This document shows positions 24,006 to 32,296 of a DNA stretch of 46,650 nt, one piece after another. A program made the position numbers and the translations under genes. The DNA is from Micavibrio_A sp040381535 (GTDB lineage Bacteria; Pseudomonadota; Alphaproteobacteria; Micavibrionales; Micavibrionaceae): the NCBI GenBank assembly GCA_040381535.1, contig JBEIHF010000014.1:1-46650 (forward strand). Direction: 5' to 3'. The notes below the pieces were generated by a model. The model saw nothing but the letters and a program-made list of their open reading frames with translations, was not told the DNA's origin and made no database searches. Position 1 is the stretch's first letter. The number at the start of each line of letters is the position of its first letter.

Positions 24006-24038
24006 TCAAAACAATACGAATTATGGATTGTTTATGAT

Positions 24039-24416
24039 TTATTTGCCCCAGTTTTTCAATTCCTGTTGGCTTAATTTGTGATCGAGGTCTTTATCGAGAC
24101 GGATAAATCTATTTTGCAATCCTATATGCTGCAATTTTGTGCGGCCTGAGTAACGCACGAATTCCCTGTAGCTGAGTTTTTGGGATTTGTCTGCATCATA
24201 AAGTTTGAATTTATCCACATCCGAAAGCGGGGGGTTTTTGGATAGAAGTGGTTTTGTGTTCGCAGGCGGTGTTTTCACAGGCGCAGACAACACAGTTTCT
24301 TTGGCCGCTTCCGTAACGGCTTTTACGCCTTTGCTCGGTGCGGCAGGGTCATAATCGGCGGCGCAGACTGCAAGTGGCATCATCAACGCAACCAAAGAAC
24401 AAATAAATTTGAGCAT
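24039..24416 (-). CDS. Secreted EF-hand protein (small paralogue)
   Basis: 125 residues with a signal peptide (about 1-19, LMMPLAVCAAD), a Pro/Lys-rich linker and two EF-hands: DADKSQKLSYRE and DKDLDHKLSQQE, both with acidic residues at loop positions 1, 3 and 12. GAGGAA lies about 6 nt before ATG 24416. The segment LSYREFVRYSGRTK parallels LNYDEYVTYSGTTK in the neighbouring EF-hand protein, so the two are paralogues. Probably a periplasmic or secreted calcium binder. Confidence 0.85.
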   Translation of the reverse strand: MLKFICSLVALMMPLAVCAADYDPAAPSKGVKAVTEAAKETVLSAPVKTPPANTKPLLSKNPPLSDVDKFKLYDADKSQKLSYREFVRYSGRTKLQHIGLQNRFIRLDKDLDHKLSQQELKNWGK

Positions 24417-24474
24417 GTAATTTCCTCTTATAAAAATCATACGTATTAGATCGCGCAAAACCTTAGCGGGAAAT

Positions 24475-24501
24475 AAAAACCCCGCATATCGCGGGATTTT
24501 T
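24475..24501 (-). terminator. Terminator of the large EF-hand gene
   Basis: Stem AAAAACCCCGC / GCGGGATTTTT with one C-A mismatch (24475-24485, 24491-24501), 5-nt loop; on the minus strand the T run is GGTTTTTATTT. Confidence 0.8.
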
Positions 24502-24507
24502 ATAAAG

Positions 24508-25212
24508 TTATTGGGTGGATCGGGTTACGGCTTCGCCTTCGCCGCGTGCGCGAATCTCGGCTTCGCTTAGAAACCCATTATTGTCGGCGTCCAGTTTGCT
24601 GAAAGACGTCTGCGCGTTGGCCTGCGCTTTTGTCGTGCCGGAATAGGTTACATATTCGTCATAGTTCAGTGTGCCCGATGCATCTACATCACTGGAGAGG
24701 AACAAATCGGTATCGCCGCGATGTCTGTTTATGCGTTGACCGATCGTTTCATTCGTTTTTGCAGCCGTGTCTGCAGAATTACCCATGCGGCTGGCGGAAC
24801 CAACCGTGTTGTTGGATGTGGAGTCGACGGTGTTATTGTTAGAAGACCCAACGTTAGTGTTACCTGAAGCGCGTAAATTGGCGCTTGTATGAATATCATC
24901 GTCAACTTCCGCACGGGTACGATCATGACTATTAGTGCCCGTCGAGCCCGAAACACCAGCGGATGTGCCGACCGATGATCCCGTACCCGTGCCAGTTCCT
25001 GTGCCGACATTGGCGCCCGTTGTATTGGCGCCGCCCGTGTTGGCGTTGCCGGATGCCGAAGATCCGCCGCTCGAAGCTCCGGAACTAGGACCCGAACTTG
25101 TGGCGTAAGCGGGCATAGAGATTGCGTTAGCCAGCAATGCCGCCAGTGCGAATTTTGAAAGATGTTTGATGATCGTTCTCCTTGTTGTATGGAAAGAACG
25201 ACTGAGGACCAA
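24508..25212 (-). CDS. Secreted EF-hand protein with Gly/Ser/Thr-rich region
   Basis: Up to 234 residues: hydrophobic signal (KFALAALLANAISMPAYA), about 100 residues of low-complexity Ser/Gly/Thr/Asn sequence, then two EF-hands (DVDASGTLNYDE, DADNNGFLSEAE). The start is uncertain. TTG 25212 is the only recognised start codon, with no SD. The best RBS, AAGGAG (25183-25178), sits 7 nt before ATC 25170, where the protein would begin KHLSKFALAALL like a normal signal peptide. The same AGG-AGA codons give a Tat-like TRRTIIK in the longer form. The extent given is the conservative one. Confidence 0.8.
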   Translation of the reverse strand: MVLSRSFHTTRRTIIKHLSKFALAALLANAISMPAYATSSGPSSGASSGGSSASGNANTGGANTTGANVGTGTGTGTGSSVGTSAGVSGSTGTNSHDRTRAEVDDDIHTSANLRASGNTNVGSSNNNTVDSTSNNTVGSASRMGNSADTAAKTNETIGQRINRHRGDTDLFLSSDVDASGTLNYDEYVTYSGTTKAQANAQTSFSKLDADNNGFLSEAEIRARGEGEAVTRSTQ

Positions 25213-25227
25213 AAAGGTTCAGGCAAT

Positions 25228-25255
25228 AAGAAACCCGCTTTTCAGCAGGTTTCTT
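25228..25255 (-). terminator. rpsO terminator
   Basis: Minus-strand stem AAGAAACCTGC / GCGGGTTTCTT with one mismatch and a 6-nt loop, directly after rpsO. It isolates rpsO from the EF-hand gene downstream. Confidence 0.75.
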
Positions 25256-25259
25256 GAAA

Positions 25260-25529
25260 TTAGCGGCGGAGTCCGAGTTTTTCGATGAGGGAAGCGTAAC
25301 GCTTGTCATCTTTTTTCTTCAGGTAATCCAGCAGATTGCGGCGCAGAGCGACCATTTTCAAAAGACCGCGGCGGGAGCTGAAGTCTTTCTTGTTGGTTTG
25401 CATATGACCGGACAGGGAATTGATACGTTCCGTGAGGATTGCGACCTGTACTTCGGGCGAACCTGTGTCGCCTTTTTTGACCGCATTATCAGCGATAACC
25501 TGCTGTTTTTTTTCTGGGGTAATCGACAT
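25260..25529 (-). CDS. rpsO: 30S ribosomal protein S15
   Basis: 89-residue S15, which binds 16S rRNA early in small-subunit assembly. Typical features: N-terminal MSITPEKKQQVIADN, GDTGSPEVQVAILTERI, LSGHMQTNKKDFSSRRGLL and the terminal YASLIEKLGLRR. AAGGAG precedes ATG 25529. A terminator follows directly, unlike the usual rpsO-pnp cotranscription. Confidence 0.98.
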   Translation of the reverse strand: MSITPEKKQQVIADNAVKKGDTGSPEVQVAILTERINSLSGHMQTNKKDFSSRRGLLKMVALRRNLLDYLKKKDDKRYASLIEKLGLRR

Positions 25530-25543
25530 CGTATTCTCCTTTG

Positions 25544-26488
25544 TTAAATGTTGAATATGCGGATCGGATGAAGTTCCGGCCCTTGGACTTCGACTATGGC
25601 TATCGCCTTTTTGTCGAAAGTGGTCAGGACGGTAACGGGTTCCTTGCTGCTCCATTCAATTCCGGCATCGGTCATACGATCGAGGTCCGGTTTTGAAAAG
25701 AAGGCGAGGCTATTGCCGTTCTTCAAGCGGGCTGCTTCTTGCTCCCTTAGGGCCAGAACCGGGATGTCGTCCAGGGCGGTCGTCAGGGGAAGCAATACCA
25801 TTTCCGTGGTGGGTTTATCGTCATTTTGCTGAAAAATGTCCAGCGAAATCGCGTTTTCGAGGGTAAAAGGGCCGACGGAAGACCGTTCCAGCCGGGAAAT
25901 ATAGCCAAAACAGCCAAGTTTTACCCCCATGTCGCGGGCGAGAGAGCGCACATAGGTGCCTTTGCCGCAGATGCATTGAAAGGTTGTTTTGCCGTCCTCA
26001 TGGCCGGTAATCATAAGGCTGTCGATCCATACATTGCGGGATTTAAGTTCGAAGTCTTCGCCGTCTCGCGCCAGATCATAGGCGCGTTCGCCGCCCACCT
26101 TGATGGCGGAGAATTGCGGCGGGTTTTGTTGGATATCTCCCAAAAATTCGGTGAGGATTTTTTCTATGTCTGATTGCGAAGGTCGGACATCTGACGTGGC
26201 GATAGCGTGACCTTCGGCATCATCGGTGGAGCGCTGTTCGCCCCATGTTACTTCGAAGTTATAGGTTTTGATCGAATCCTGAACATACGGAACCGTCTTG
26301 GTCGCTTCACCGAGCGCGATAGGAAGAATGCCAGAAGCGAGGGGGTCCAACGTGCCTGCATGTCCCGCCTTTTGCGGATTGAGCACGCGTTTTACAATAG
26401 CGAGCGCATGTGTCGAAGTAATGCCGGCGGGTTTGTGGAGGTTAACCCATCCGTCAACCTTATCGCCTTTTTTGCGGCGTCCGCCCAT
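25544..26488 (-). CDS. truB: tRNA pseudouridine-55 synthase TruB
   Basis: Makes pseudouridine 55 in the tRNA T-loop and acts as a tRNA chaperone. 314 residues; catalytic Asp48 in GHAGTLDPLASGILP, followed by KTYNFEVTWGEQRSTDD, NPPQFSAIKVGGERAYDLAR and KGTYVRSLARDMG. A C-terminal PUA-like region follows. It ends 14 bases before rpsO and starts 14 bases after rbfA. Confidence 0.96.
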   Translation of the reverse strand: MGGRRKKGDKVDGWVNLHKPAGITSTHALAIVKRVLNPQKAGHAGTLDPLASGILPIALGEATKTVPYVQDSIKTYNFEVTWGEQRSTDDAEGHAIATSDVRPSQSDIEKILTEFLGDIQQNPPQFSAIKVGGERAYDLARDGEDFELKSRNVWIDSLMITGHEDGKTTFQCICGKGTYVRSLARDMGVKLGCFGYISRLERSSVGPFTLENAISLDIFQQNDDKPTTEMVLLPLTTALDDIPVLALREQEAARLKNGNSLAFFSKPDLDRMTDAGIEWSSKEPVTVLTTFDKKAIAIVEVQGPELHPIRIFNI

Positions 26489-26502
26489 GGGTTATTTCCT
26501 TG

Positions 26503-26883
26503 TTATTCCTGATCCGAATATTTGATGGTGTTAATGATGCTCTCGAGACGCAAAGCCTTATCGAAGGTATCATCGGCGCGGAATTGAAGCTTCGGTGTGA
26601 ATTTCAATTGCGTCTGGCGGTTAATTTCTTTTTGAAGCGCAAATGTTTCGTCGTTCAAGGCGGGGAGGATTTTGTCCATATCCTTACCACCCAGAGACAT
26701 GACATATGCTGTGGCGTGTTTCAAATCAGGAGACACGCGCACTTCAGTAACCGTAACAGATGCTGATTCCAGCAAAGCAGGGGAATGAAAATCGCCACGC
26801 AAGAACGCTCGGGCGATTACTTCCTTGATTTGCTCGCCGACGCGAAGCTGGCGCTGTGTTGGTTGGTTGATGCTGTTCTTCAT
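26503..26883 (-). CDS. rbfA: Ribosome-binding factor A
   Basis: 126-residue KH-type 30S maturation factor. The N-terminus has the RVGEQIKEVIARAFLRGDFH helix region; SVTVTEVRVSPDLKHATAYV and the helix after it are the conserved core, with FTPKLQFRADDTFDKALRLE at the C-terminus. It follows infB after 5 bases, in the standard order. Confidence 0.95.
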   Translation of the reverse strand: MKNSINQPTQRQLRVGEQIKEVIARAFLRGDFHSPALLESASVTVTEVRVSPDLKHATAYVMSLGGKDMDKILPALNDETFALQKEINRQTQLKFTPKLQFRADDTFDKALRLESIINTIKYSDQE

Positions 26884-26888
26884 AACGC

Positions 26889-29426
26889 CTAGGCCAGAGT
26901 TCTAGCTTCCTCGACTACTTGGTAGCATTCGATGACATCGCCTTCTTTGATGTTTTCATAACCTTCAAATGCCATACCGCATTCCATACCTTCTTTGACT
27001 TCTTTAACTTCGTCTTTGAAACGTTTGAGCGTTTTCAGCGTACCTTCATGGATTACGACGTTGTCGCGCAACAGACGGACACCCGCGCCGCGTTTGACGA
27101 TACCGGCCGTAACCATGCATCCGCCGATTTTTCCGACCTTCGTGATGTTGAACACCTGACGTATGTCGGCATGACCTAGATATTCTTCGCGGCGCAAGGG
27201 AGACAACATGCCTGACAATACGGCTTTCGCATCATCGATAACGTTATAGATGATATTGTAGTAACGGATCTGAACACCTTCACGTTCAGCTTGAACGCGT
27301 GCCTGTGCATTAGCGCGGACGTTGAATCCCACGACAAATGCATTGGATGCTCTCGCCAGTGTGATATCGGATTCCGTGATCGCGCCAACGCCGGAGTGCA
27401 GAACCTGTATGCCGATTTCGTTGTTTTCCTCGGTTAGCTTGTTCAAGGAGCTGATGATAGCTTCGACCGAACCGTGCACGTCGCCTTTGATAACCACGGG
27501 TAGCAGCTTCTTGTTGTCAGCCACTTTTGCCGCAGCCAGAATATCCTCGAACGTTTTGCCTTGGCGGTTTGTCGACATGGCGGCAGACGCTTTTTCGCGT
27601 TTCTTGCGCGCTCGGAATTCGGAAACTTCGCGGGCTTTGGCTTCGTTTGGCACGACGTTTAGGATGTCGCCCGCATCGGGCGTACCCGTTAGACCCAGAA
27701 CTTCGACCGGTTGGCCTGGAACGGCCTGTTGCAATTGCACCCCACGATCGTCATAGATCGCGCGGACACGGCCCCATTGTGCGCCAACGACAAAGATGTC
27801 GCCTTGCTTCAACGTGCCTTTTTGTACCAGAACGGTGGCGACGGAACCACGACCGATTTCCATTTTGGATTCTATAACAGCGCCTTCGGCGGGACGGTTC
27901 GGGTTTACTTTCAATTCGAGAACTTCGGCTTGAAGTAAAATCGCTTCTTCGAGTTTATCGAGGTTGATTTTTTTCTTGGCAGAAATTTCAATCGCCATCG
28001 TATCGCCGCCGAGTTCCTCGACAACGACTTCGTGGGACAACAAATCCTGTCTTACTTTTTGCGCGTTGGCGTCGTGCAGATCGATTTTGTTGATGGCAAC
28101 AATCAGCGGAACCTTAGCGGCTTTCGCGTGGTTGATGGCTTCTATCGTTTGTGGCATTAGAGAATCGTTTGCGGCAACAACCAGAACGACAATGTCCGTA
28201 ACGTTGGCACCGCGGGCACGCATCTCTGTAAACGCGGCGTGGCCGGGCGTATCGAGGAAGGTGATTTTGGCGCCGGATGGTAGTTCAACCTGATACGCGC
28301 CGATATGCTGTGTGATTCCGCCGGATTCACCAGCGACCACATCCGTAGAGCGCAGAGCATCGAGCAGGGAGGTTTTACCATGGTCGACGTGACCCATAAT
28401 GGTGACGACAGGAGGACGCGAAACCATTTGTTCGGCTTTGTCATCTTCGCCGCCCAGATTGGTTTCAACATCGGATTCTGTAACGCGTTTGACCGTATGC
28501 CCAAAATCGGTCACGAGCAATTCAGCCGTGTCGGCATCGATAGGTTGGTTTATGGTCGCCATGACGCCTAGTTTCATCAACGCCTTGATAACGTCCGCGC
28601 CGCGTTCCGTCATACGGTTGGCAAGTTCTTGGACCGTAATGAATTCGGGAATGGTTACTTCGCGGAAAACTTTTTGTGCGGCTTCTTTGGGACCCATAGC
28701 CATTTTACGGGCTTTTTCACGGGCACGTTTTACGGCCGCGAGTGAGCGTCCGCCGTCACGTTCGGAATCCTGATTGAGGACTTTGGTAACGGTCAGTTTA
28801 CCGCCGCCACGACGGTTATCTTCTTCATTAGTTTTGGCATTACGCGGATTTTGACGCTTCAAACGATCACGTGTGGTTTCATCTTCACCGCCGCCTTCAC
28901 GGCCGCCGCCCGGACGGGCGGGAGTGGTGAAAGTGGGCGTGTTCGGCGCGGTGAATGAGCGCACCTGATCTTGACGCAAACGGTCATTTTCTTTCTGGCG
29001 GGCTTTTTCTTCCTTCTCAATTTTTTCGAGTTCTTCCAGTTCACGGCGTCTTGCGTCGTCCGTAGTATCCTTTTTGGATTCTTCAGGTGCGACAGGTCTG
29101 TGGACCGCTTCGCCGATACCTTCGTTGGAGACACGTTCTTTTTTGGGCTGCGAGAGAGCATCTCGAAGCGCTTTGGCACGAGCTTCGCGTTCGGAGGAAG
29201 ACAAATTGTGAAGTTCTGCAACCAGTTCTGAATCGACACCGCCGCCTGTGGATTCTTCAAGCTTGCCGGGTACGCGGCGGCGTTTGACTTCCACCACGGT
29301 TCCACGGCCACCACCAGACAAGTTCTGGCGTGCTTGCGCACCTGCGCTGCCCTTCAGGCTCAATGTCCCTCCGGCTTTTGCGCCCAATGTCAGCGGTTTT
29401 TTTTCGTTGTCTTTGCTTTCGCTCAT
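26889..29426 (-). CDS. infB: Translation initiation factor IF-2
   Basis: GTPase that places initiator tRNA on the 30S subunit and promotes subunit joining; 845 residues. The N-terminal ~230 residues are charged and low-complexity (bacterial IF2 N region), followed by an IF2_N-like segment (EVTIPEFITVQELANRM). The G domain shows G1 GHVDHGKTS (Lys351), G2 GGITQHIGAYQ, G3 DTPGHAAF and G4 NKID. Domains II to IV follow, ending in GMECGMAFEGYENIKEGD. Preceded by nusA without the usual ylxR gene between them. Confidence 0.97.
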   Translation of the reverse strand: MSESKDNEKKPLTLGAKAGGTLSLKGSAGAQARQNLSGGGRGTVVEVKRRRVPGKLEESTGGGVDSELVAELHNLSSSEREARAKALRDALSQPKKERVSNEGIGEAVHRPVAPEESKKDTTDDARRRELEELEKIEKEEKARQKENDRLRQDQVRSFTAPNTPTFTTPARPGGGREGGGEDETTRDRLKRQNPRNAKTNEEDNRRGGGKLTVTKVLNQDSERDGGRSLAAVKRAREKARKMAMGPKEAAQKVFREVTIPEFITVQELANRMTERGADVIKALMKLGVMATINQPIDADTAELLVTDFGHTVKRVTESDVETNLGGEDDKAEQMVSRPPVVTIMGHVDHGKTSLLDALRSTDVVAGESGGITQHIGAYQVELPSGAKITFLDTPGHAAFTEMRARGANVTDIVVLVVAANDSLMPQTIEAINHAKAAKVPLIVAINKIDLHDANAQKVRQDLLSHEVVVEELGGDTMAIEISAKKKINLDKLEEAILLQAEVLELKVNPNRPAEGAVIESKMEIGRGSVATVLVQKGTLKQGDIFVVGAQWGRVRAIYDDRGVQLQQAVPGQPVEVLGLTGTPDAGDILNVVPNEAKAREVSEFRARKKREKASAAMSTNRQGKTFEDILAAAKVADNKKLLPVVIKGDVHGSVEAIISSLNKLTEENNEIGIQVLHSGVGAITESDITLARASNAFVVGFNVRANAQARVQAEREGVQIRYYNIIYNVIDDAKAVLSGMLSPLRREEYLGHADIRQVFNITKVGKIGGCMVTAGIVKRGAGVRLLRDNVVIHEGTLKTLKRFKDEVKEVKEGMECGMAFEGYENIKEGDVIECYQVVEEARTLA

Positions 29427-29472
29427 TTGTCTTTCGTCTTACTCAAAAAATGTTGAAGGGGGACAGGCTCAA

Positions 29473-30984
29473 TTAGGCGGCGTGTTCCTCTTCGGCAGGC
29501 TGCTCGTCCGCAAACCAATGGCTACGGGCTTTCATAATAAGATCTTCGGCGTTCTTACGAGTAATGGAATCATTGCCAAGTATTTCAACCAGTTCATCTG
29601 AGGCGAGGTCTGCGAAATCGTCTTTCGTTTTCACGCCGCCTTCACCCAACTTGATGATCTGTTGCGGGGAAAGCCCTTCCATCGAAAGCAGATCTTCTTG
29701 GATACCCAATGCAACGCTCTTTTCTTTTAGAGCGGCAGCCTGTGCATCCAGCCAGCTGTTTGCGCGGTCGATAAGTGCGGCGCCGACTTCTTCGTCGAAT
29801 CCTTGGATTTGCATCATCTCGTCAACTGACGTCTGGCCGATTTCTTCGATGCTTGAAAAGCCTTCGGCAACCAGTAGGTGCGCGATAACTTCGTCAACGT
29901 CCAGAGCTTCTATAAACAGCGCGGAGCGGACTTTGGTTTCTTCCGCACGGCGTGCCGATTCCTCGGCTTCGGTCATGATGTCAATATCCCAGCCGCAGAG
30001 CATGGAAGCCAAGCGGACGTTCTGACCGCGGCGACCAATGGCCAAGGAAAGTTGTTCTTCGGGAACGACGCAATCCATACGTTTTTTGTCTTCATCAAGA
30101 ACAACTTTGGAAACGGCCGCAGGCTGCAGCGCGTTGACGATGAAAGAGGCGATGTCGTTCGACCATGGCACGATGTCGATTTTTTCGCCTTGCAGTTCTC
30201 CCACAACAGCCTGAACGCGCGAACCGCGCATACCGACGCAAGCGCCTACAGGATCTATGGAAGAATCGCGCGATACAACGGCGATTTTTGCACGGGATCC
30301 GGGATCGCGGGCCACAGCCTTGATCTCGATAACGCCGTCATAGATTTCAGGAACTTCTTGTTTGAACAGCGCCGCCATGAATTGCGGGTGTGAACGGGAC
30401 AAGAAGATTTGAGGGCCACGTTGTTCTTGACGCACATCGTAGATATAAGCACGGACGCGATCGCCGGTTTTGAAATGCTCGCGAGGCAGCGATTCATCAC
30501 GACGCAGAAGGCCTTCGCCTTTTCCACCGATATCGATGGTCGTGTTGCCGTATTCAACGCGTTTTACTACGCCGTTGATGACTTCGCCTACGCGGTCTTT
30601 GAATTCGTGGAATTGGCGCTCGCGCTCGGCTTCGCGCACTTTTTGCACGATAACCTGTTTTGCGGTTTGCGCGGCGATGCGGCCGAAATCGAGCGGGGGA
30701 AGGTCATCCACCAGGAATTCGCCCACGGAAGCATCTTTTTTGATGCGCTTAGCTTCGCTTACTGTCAGCTGGCGCACTTCGTCTTCAACCGTTTCCACGA
30801 CTTCGCGATACCGTTTCAGATCGATCAGGCCGGTGCGGCGATCAATGGTGGCGCGAATGTCATGGTCGTGGCCATATTTGGAGCGACCAGCCTTTTGAAT
30901 GGCTTCTTCCATGGCTTCGAGAACAATAGCGCGATCAATGTTTTTTTCGCGGGCGACAGCATCGGCAACTTGCAGCAGTTCCAT
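29473..30984 (-). CDS. nusA: Transcription termination/antitermination factor NusA
   Basis: RNA polymerase-associated factor controlling pausing, termination and antitermination; 503 residues. N-terminal polymerase-binding domain (about 1-125), S1 domain (about 130-200, VVKRVEYGNTTIDIGGKGEG), two KH domains (about 205-345, DPVGACVGMRGSRVQAV and LSLAIGRRGQNVRLA), then two C-terminal acidic repeats with helix-hairpin-helix character (SSIEEIGQTSVDEMMQIQ; LVEILGNDSITRKNAEDL). It follows rimP after 19 bases. Confidence 0.97.
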   Translation of the reverse strand: MELLQVADAVAREKNIDRAIVLEAMEEAIQKAGRSKYGHDHDIRATIDRRTGLIDLKRYREVVETVEDEVRQLTVSEAKRIKKDASVGEFLVDDLPPLDFGRIAAQTAKQVIVQKVREAERERQFHEFKDRVGEVINGVVKRVEYGNTTIDIGGKGEGLLRRDESLPREHFKTGDRVRAYIYDVRQEQRGPQIFLSRSHPQFMAALFKQEVPEIYDGVIEIKAVARDPGSRAKIAVVSRDSSIDPVGACVGMRGSRVQAVVGELQGEKIDIVPWSNDIASFIVNALQPAAVSKVVLDEDKKRMDCVVPEEQLSLAIGRRGQNVRLASMLCGWDIDIMTEAEESARRAEETKVRSALFIEALDVDEVIAHLLVAEGFSSIEEIGQTSVDEMMQIQGFDEEVGAALIDRANSWLDAQAAALKEKSVALGIQEDLLSMEGLSPQQIIKLGEGGVKTKDDFADLASDELVEILGNDSITRKNAEDLIMKARSHWFADEQPAEEEHAA

Positions 30985-31003
30985 TTGATTTCCTTTTAAT
31001 CCT

Positions 31004-31519
31004 TTAATTGGCAGTTTCGGTTTGTTCAGTTCTCTTCTTGGTGGCCTTGATCAGATCGTCGGTCAGAACAAGGCGGGCCTTTTTAATGCTGGCTATTTCC
31101 AGTTTCTGTTCGACGTTATCAACGATCATCGCCACGTATTCTTCATTTGCTCCGACCAGTTTTCCACGGAACCGTTTTTGTCCCGTTGCCTGATCGGTGG
31201 CTTCGTCCAGTTCCACTTTCGCATCAAACCCTGCATACTTCTTAAAGTCTTCAGGTTTCGTCAGCGGGCGGTCGATCCCGGGAGAGCTGATCTCCAGCGT
31301 GTACGGGCCGGAAATCGGGTCTTCCACTTCGAGAACGGGGGAGAGCATCTTGTTGATTGCGGTGCATTCATCAAGGCTCAGATTCCCCGTCTTTGGGTTT
31401 TCGGCCAGAATTTGTAGAATGCCGCCTTTGAATTCCAGCATCACGATTTCGAAACCAAGGTCCTTTATGACCGGTCCGGCTATCTTGATAATTCTGTGTT
31501 CCAACGGCGTATTCTTCAT
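31004..31519 (-). CDS. rimP: Ribosome maturation factor RimP
   Basis: 171-residue 30S assembly factor. N-terminal alpha/beta domain with GFEIVMLEFKGGILQIL, then LSLDECTAINKMLSPVLE, and the hallmark YTLEISSPGIDRPLTKPEDF joining to the C-terminal SH3-like domain. ATG 31519 is chosen from the family start and the AGGA just upstream. First gene of the rimP-nusA-infB-rbfA-truB-rpsO operon, behind a leader with a terminator hairpin. Confidence 0.94.
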   Translation of the reverse strand: MKNTPLEHRIIKIAGPVIKDLGFEIVMLEFKGGILQILAENPKTGNLSLDECTAINKMLSPVLEVEDPISGPYTLEISSPGIDRPLTKPEDFKKYAGFDAKVELDEATDQATGQKRFRGKLVGANEEYVAMIVDNVEQKLEIASIKKARLVLTDDLIKATKKRTEQTETAN

Positions 31520-31548
31520 TTTCCTACTCTTAATCCCGATTTGGTAAC

Positions 31549-31578
31549 AAAAAAGGCGGGCCTCTTTTGAGCCCACCC
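31549..31578 (-). terminator. Terminator/attenuator hairpin in the rimP-nusA leader
   Basis: On the minus strand GGTGGGCTC-AAAA-GAGGCCCGCC forms a stem with one G-U pair and one bulge, followed by TTTTTT (31554-31549). It lies between the promoter and the rimP start, so transcripts of the operon must read through it. It could also stop readthrough from trmB. An attenuation role, possibly NusA-responsive, is inference. Confidence 0.65.
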
Positions 31579-31604
31579 CTGTGATATCACCGGAATTTGA
31601 CCTT

Positions 31605-31633
31605 TATATACGCCCCAAAAGGGTGGATTTCAA
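31605..31633 (-). promoter_or_regulatory. rimP-nusA-infB operon promoter
   Basis: Minus strand TTGAAA (31633-31628), 17-bp spacer, TATATA (31610-31605). This gives a leader of about 80 nt before rimP, containing the terminator-like hairpin. Confidence 0.7.
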
Positions 31634-31724
31634 GCCTTTTTCTTAAAAAGGGGGGCCGTTTGAGGGCCGCAAGGTCGTTTAATTTCGTAAAAGAAGCGGA
31701 GTTCTTTATTCATTTCTGATAGTT

Positions 31725-31773
31725 AAAATAAGATAGCTTTCCTTGCGTCCCGCTTTTCACCCTTGGCAGCGTA
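31725..31773 (-). repeat. Duplicated remnant of the trmB 3' end
   Basis: This segment matches 32309-32358, the 3' end of trmB, at 42 of 50 aligned positions with one single-base gap (counted by eye). It lies 4 bases after the stop of the 172-residue membrane-protein gene, so that gene is bracketed by two copies of the trmB end. The remnant frame reads KEYAAKGEKRDARKAIL then a stop. Confidence 0.8.
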
Positions 31774-31777
31774 TTCT

Positions 31778-32296
31778 TTATTTCAAAATATTTTCCCCTT
31801 TAAAGTTGTAAATGGTAAGTTTTGGCACCCCCGCAGGCATATTATTGTTTACGAATTTGAGGACTTCCAAAAAATCCGCCTTTTTCATGTAGCATTCGGG
31901 GAGAACAAATGTACCCTTGGGGGTGATGAAGTAGACGCCATATAAACAATACCCATGACCCCAACAAAAATTTTTTACTTGGTTAATATCTGCAAAAATC
32001 AAAGTTCTTTTGCTTTTGAATATTCCTTTTGGAAACGTTATGTCAGTCGGACTAATTTCAAGAAATGTATCATTGGCAAACAGTGAAATCCAGATCGCGC
32101 GAAATCCCACAAAAGCAAAAGCGATCAAGAAAATCGCGCTAAGGCCGAAGGCAACAAAAGTTGAATTAAAAGCCTCGGACGTTAAGCATTGTAATAAACA
32201 CACCAAGCCTAAAAGCCCAAAAAACACCGCGCCGCAGAATGCGGGTATGAACCAAAATCCTGTCAGGGCGCATTTGTATATTCTAATGGCTGTCAT
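31778..32296 (-). CDS. Membrane protein with PH-like domain, inserted after trmB
   Basis: 172 residues: two membrane helices (about 12-36, FWFIPAFCGAVFFGLLGLV; about 48-72, AFGLSAIFLIAFAFVGF), then a beta-rich cytosolic domain (LEISPTDITFPKGIF, RTLIFADINQVK) resembling small bacterial PH-type domains. Its ATG overlaps the trmB stop (ATGA). No close family recognised. A copy of the trmB 3' end follows its stop, suggesting it arrived by insertion or duplication. Confidence 0.75.
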   Translation of the reverse strand: MTAIRIYKCALTGFWFIPAFCGAVFFGLLGLVCLLQCLTSEAFNSTFVAFGLSAIFLIAFAFVGFRAIWISLFANDTFLEISPTDITFPKGIFKSKRTLIFADINQVKNFCWGHGYCLYGVYFITPKGTFVLPECYMKKADFLEVLKFVNNNMPAGVPKLTIYNFKGENILK

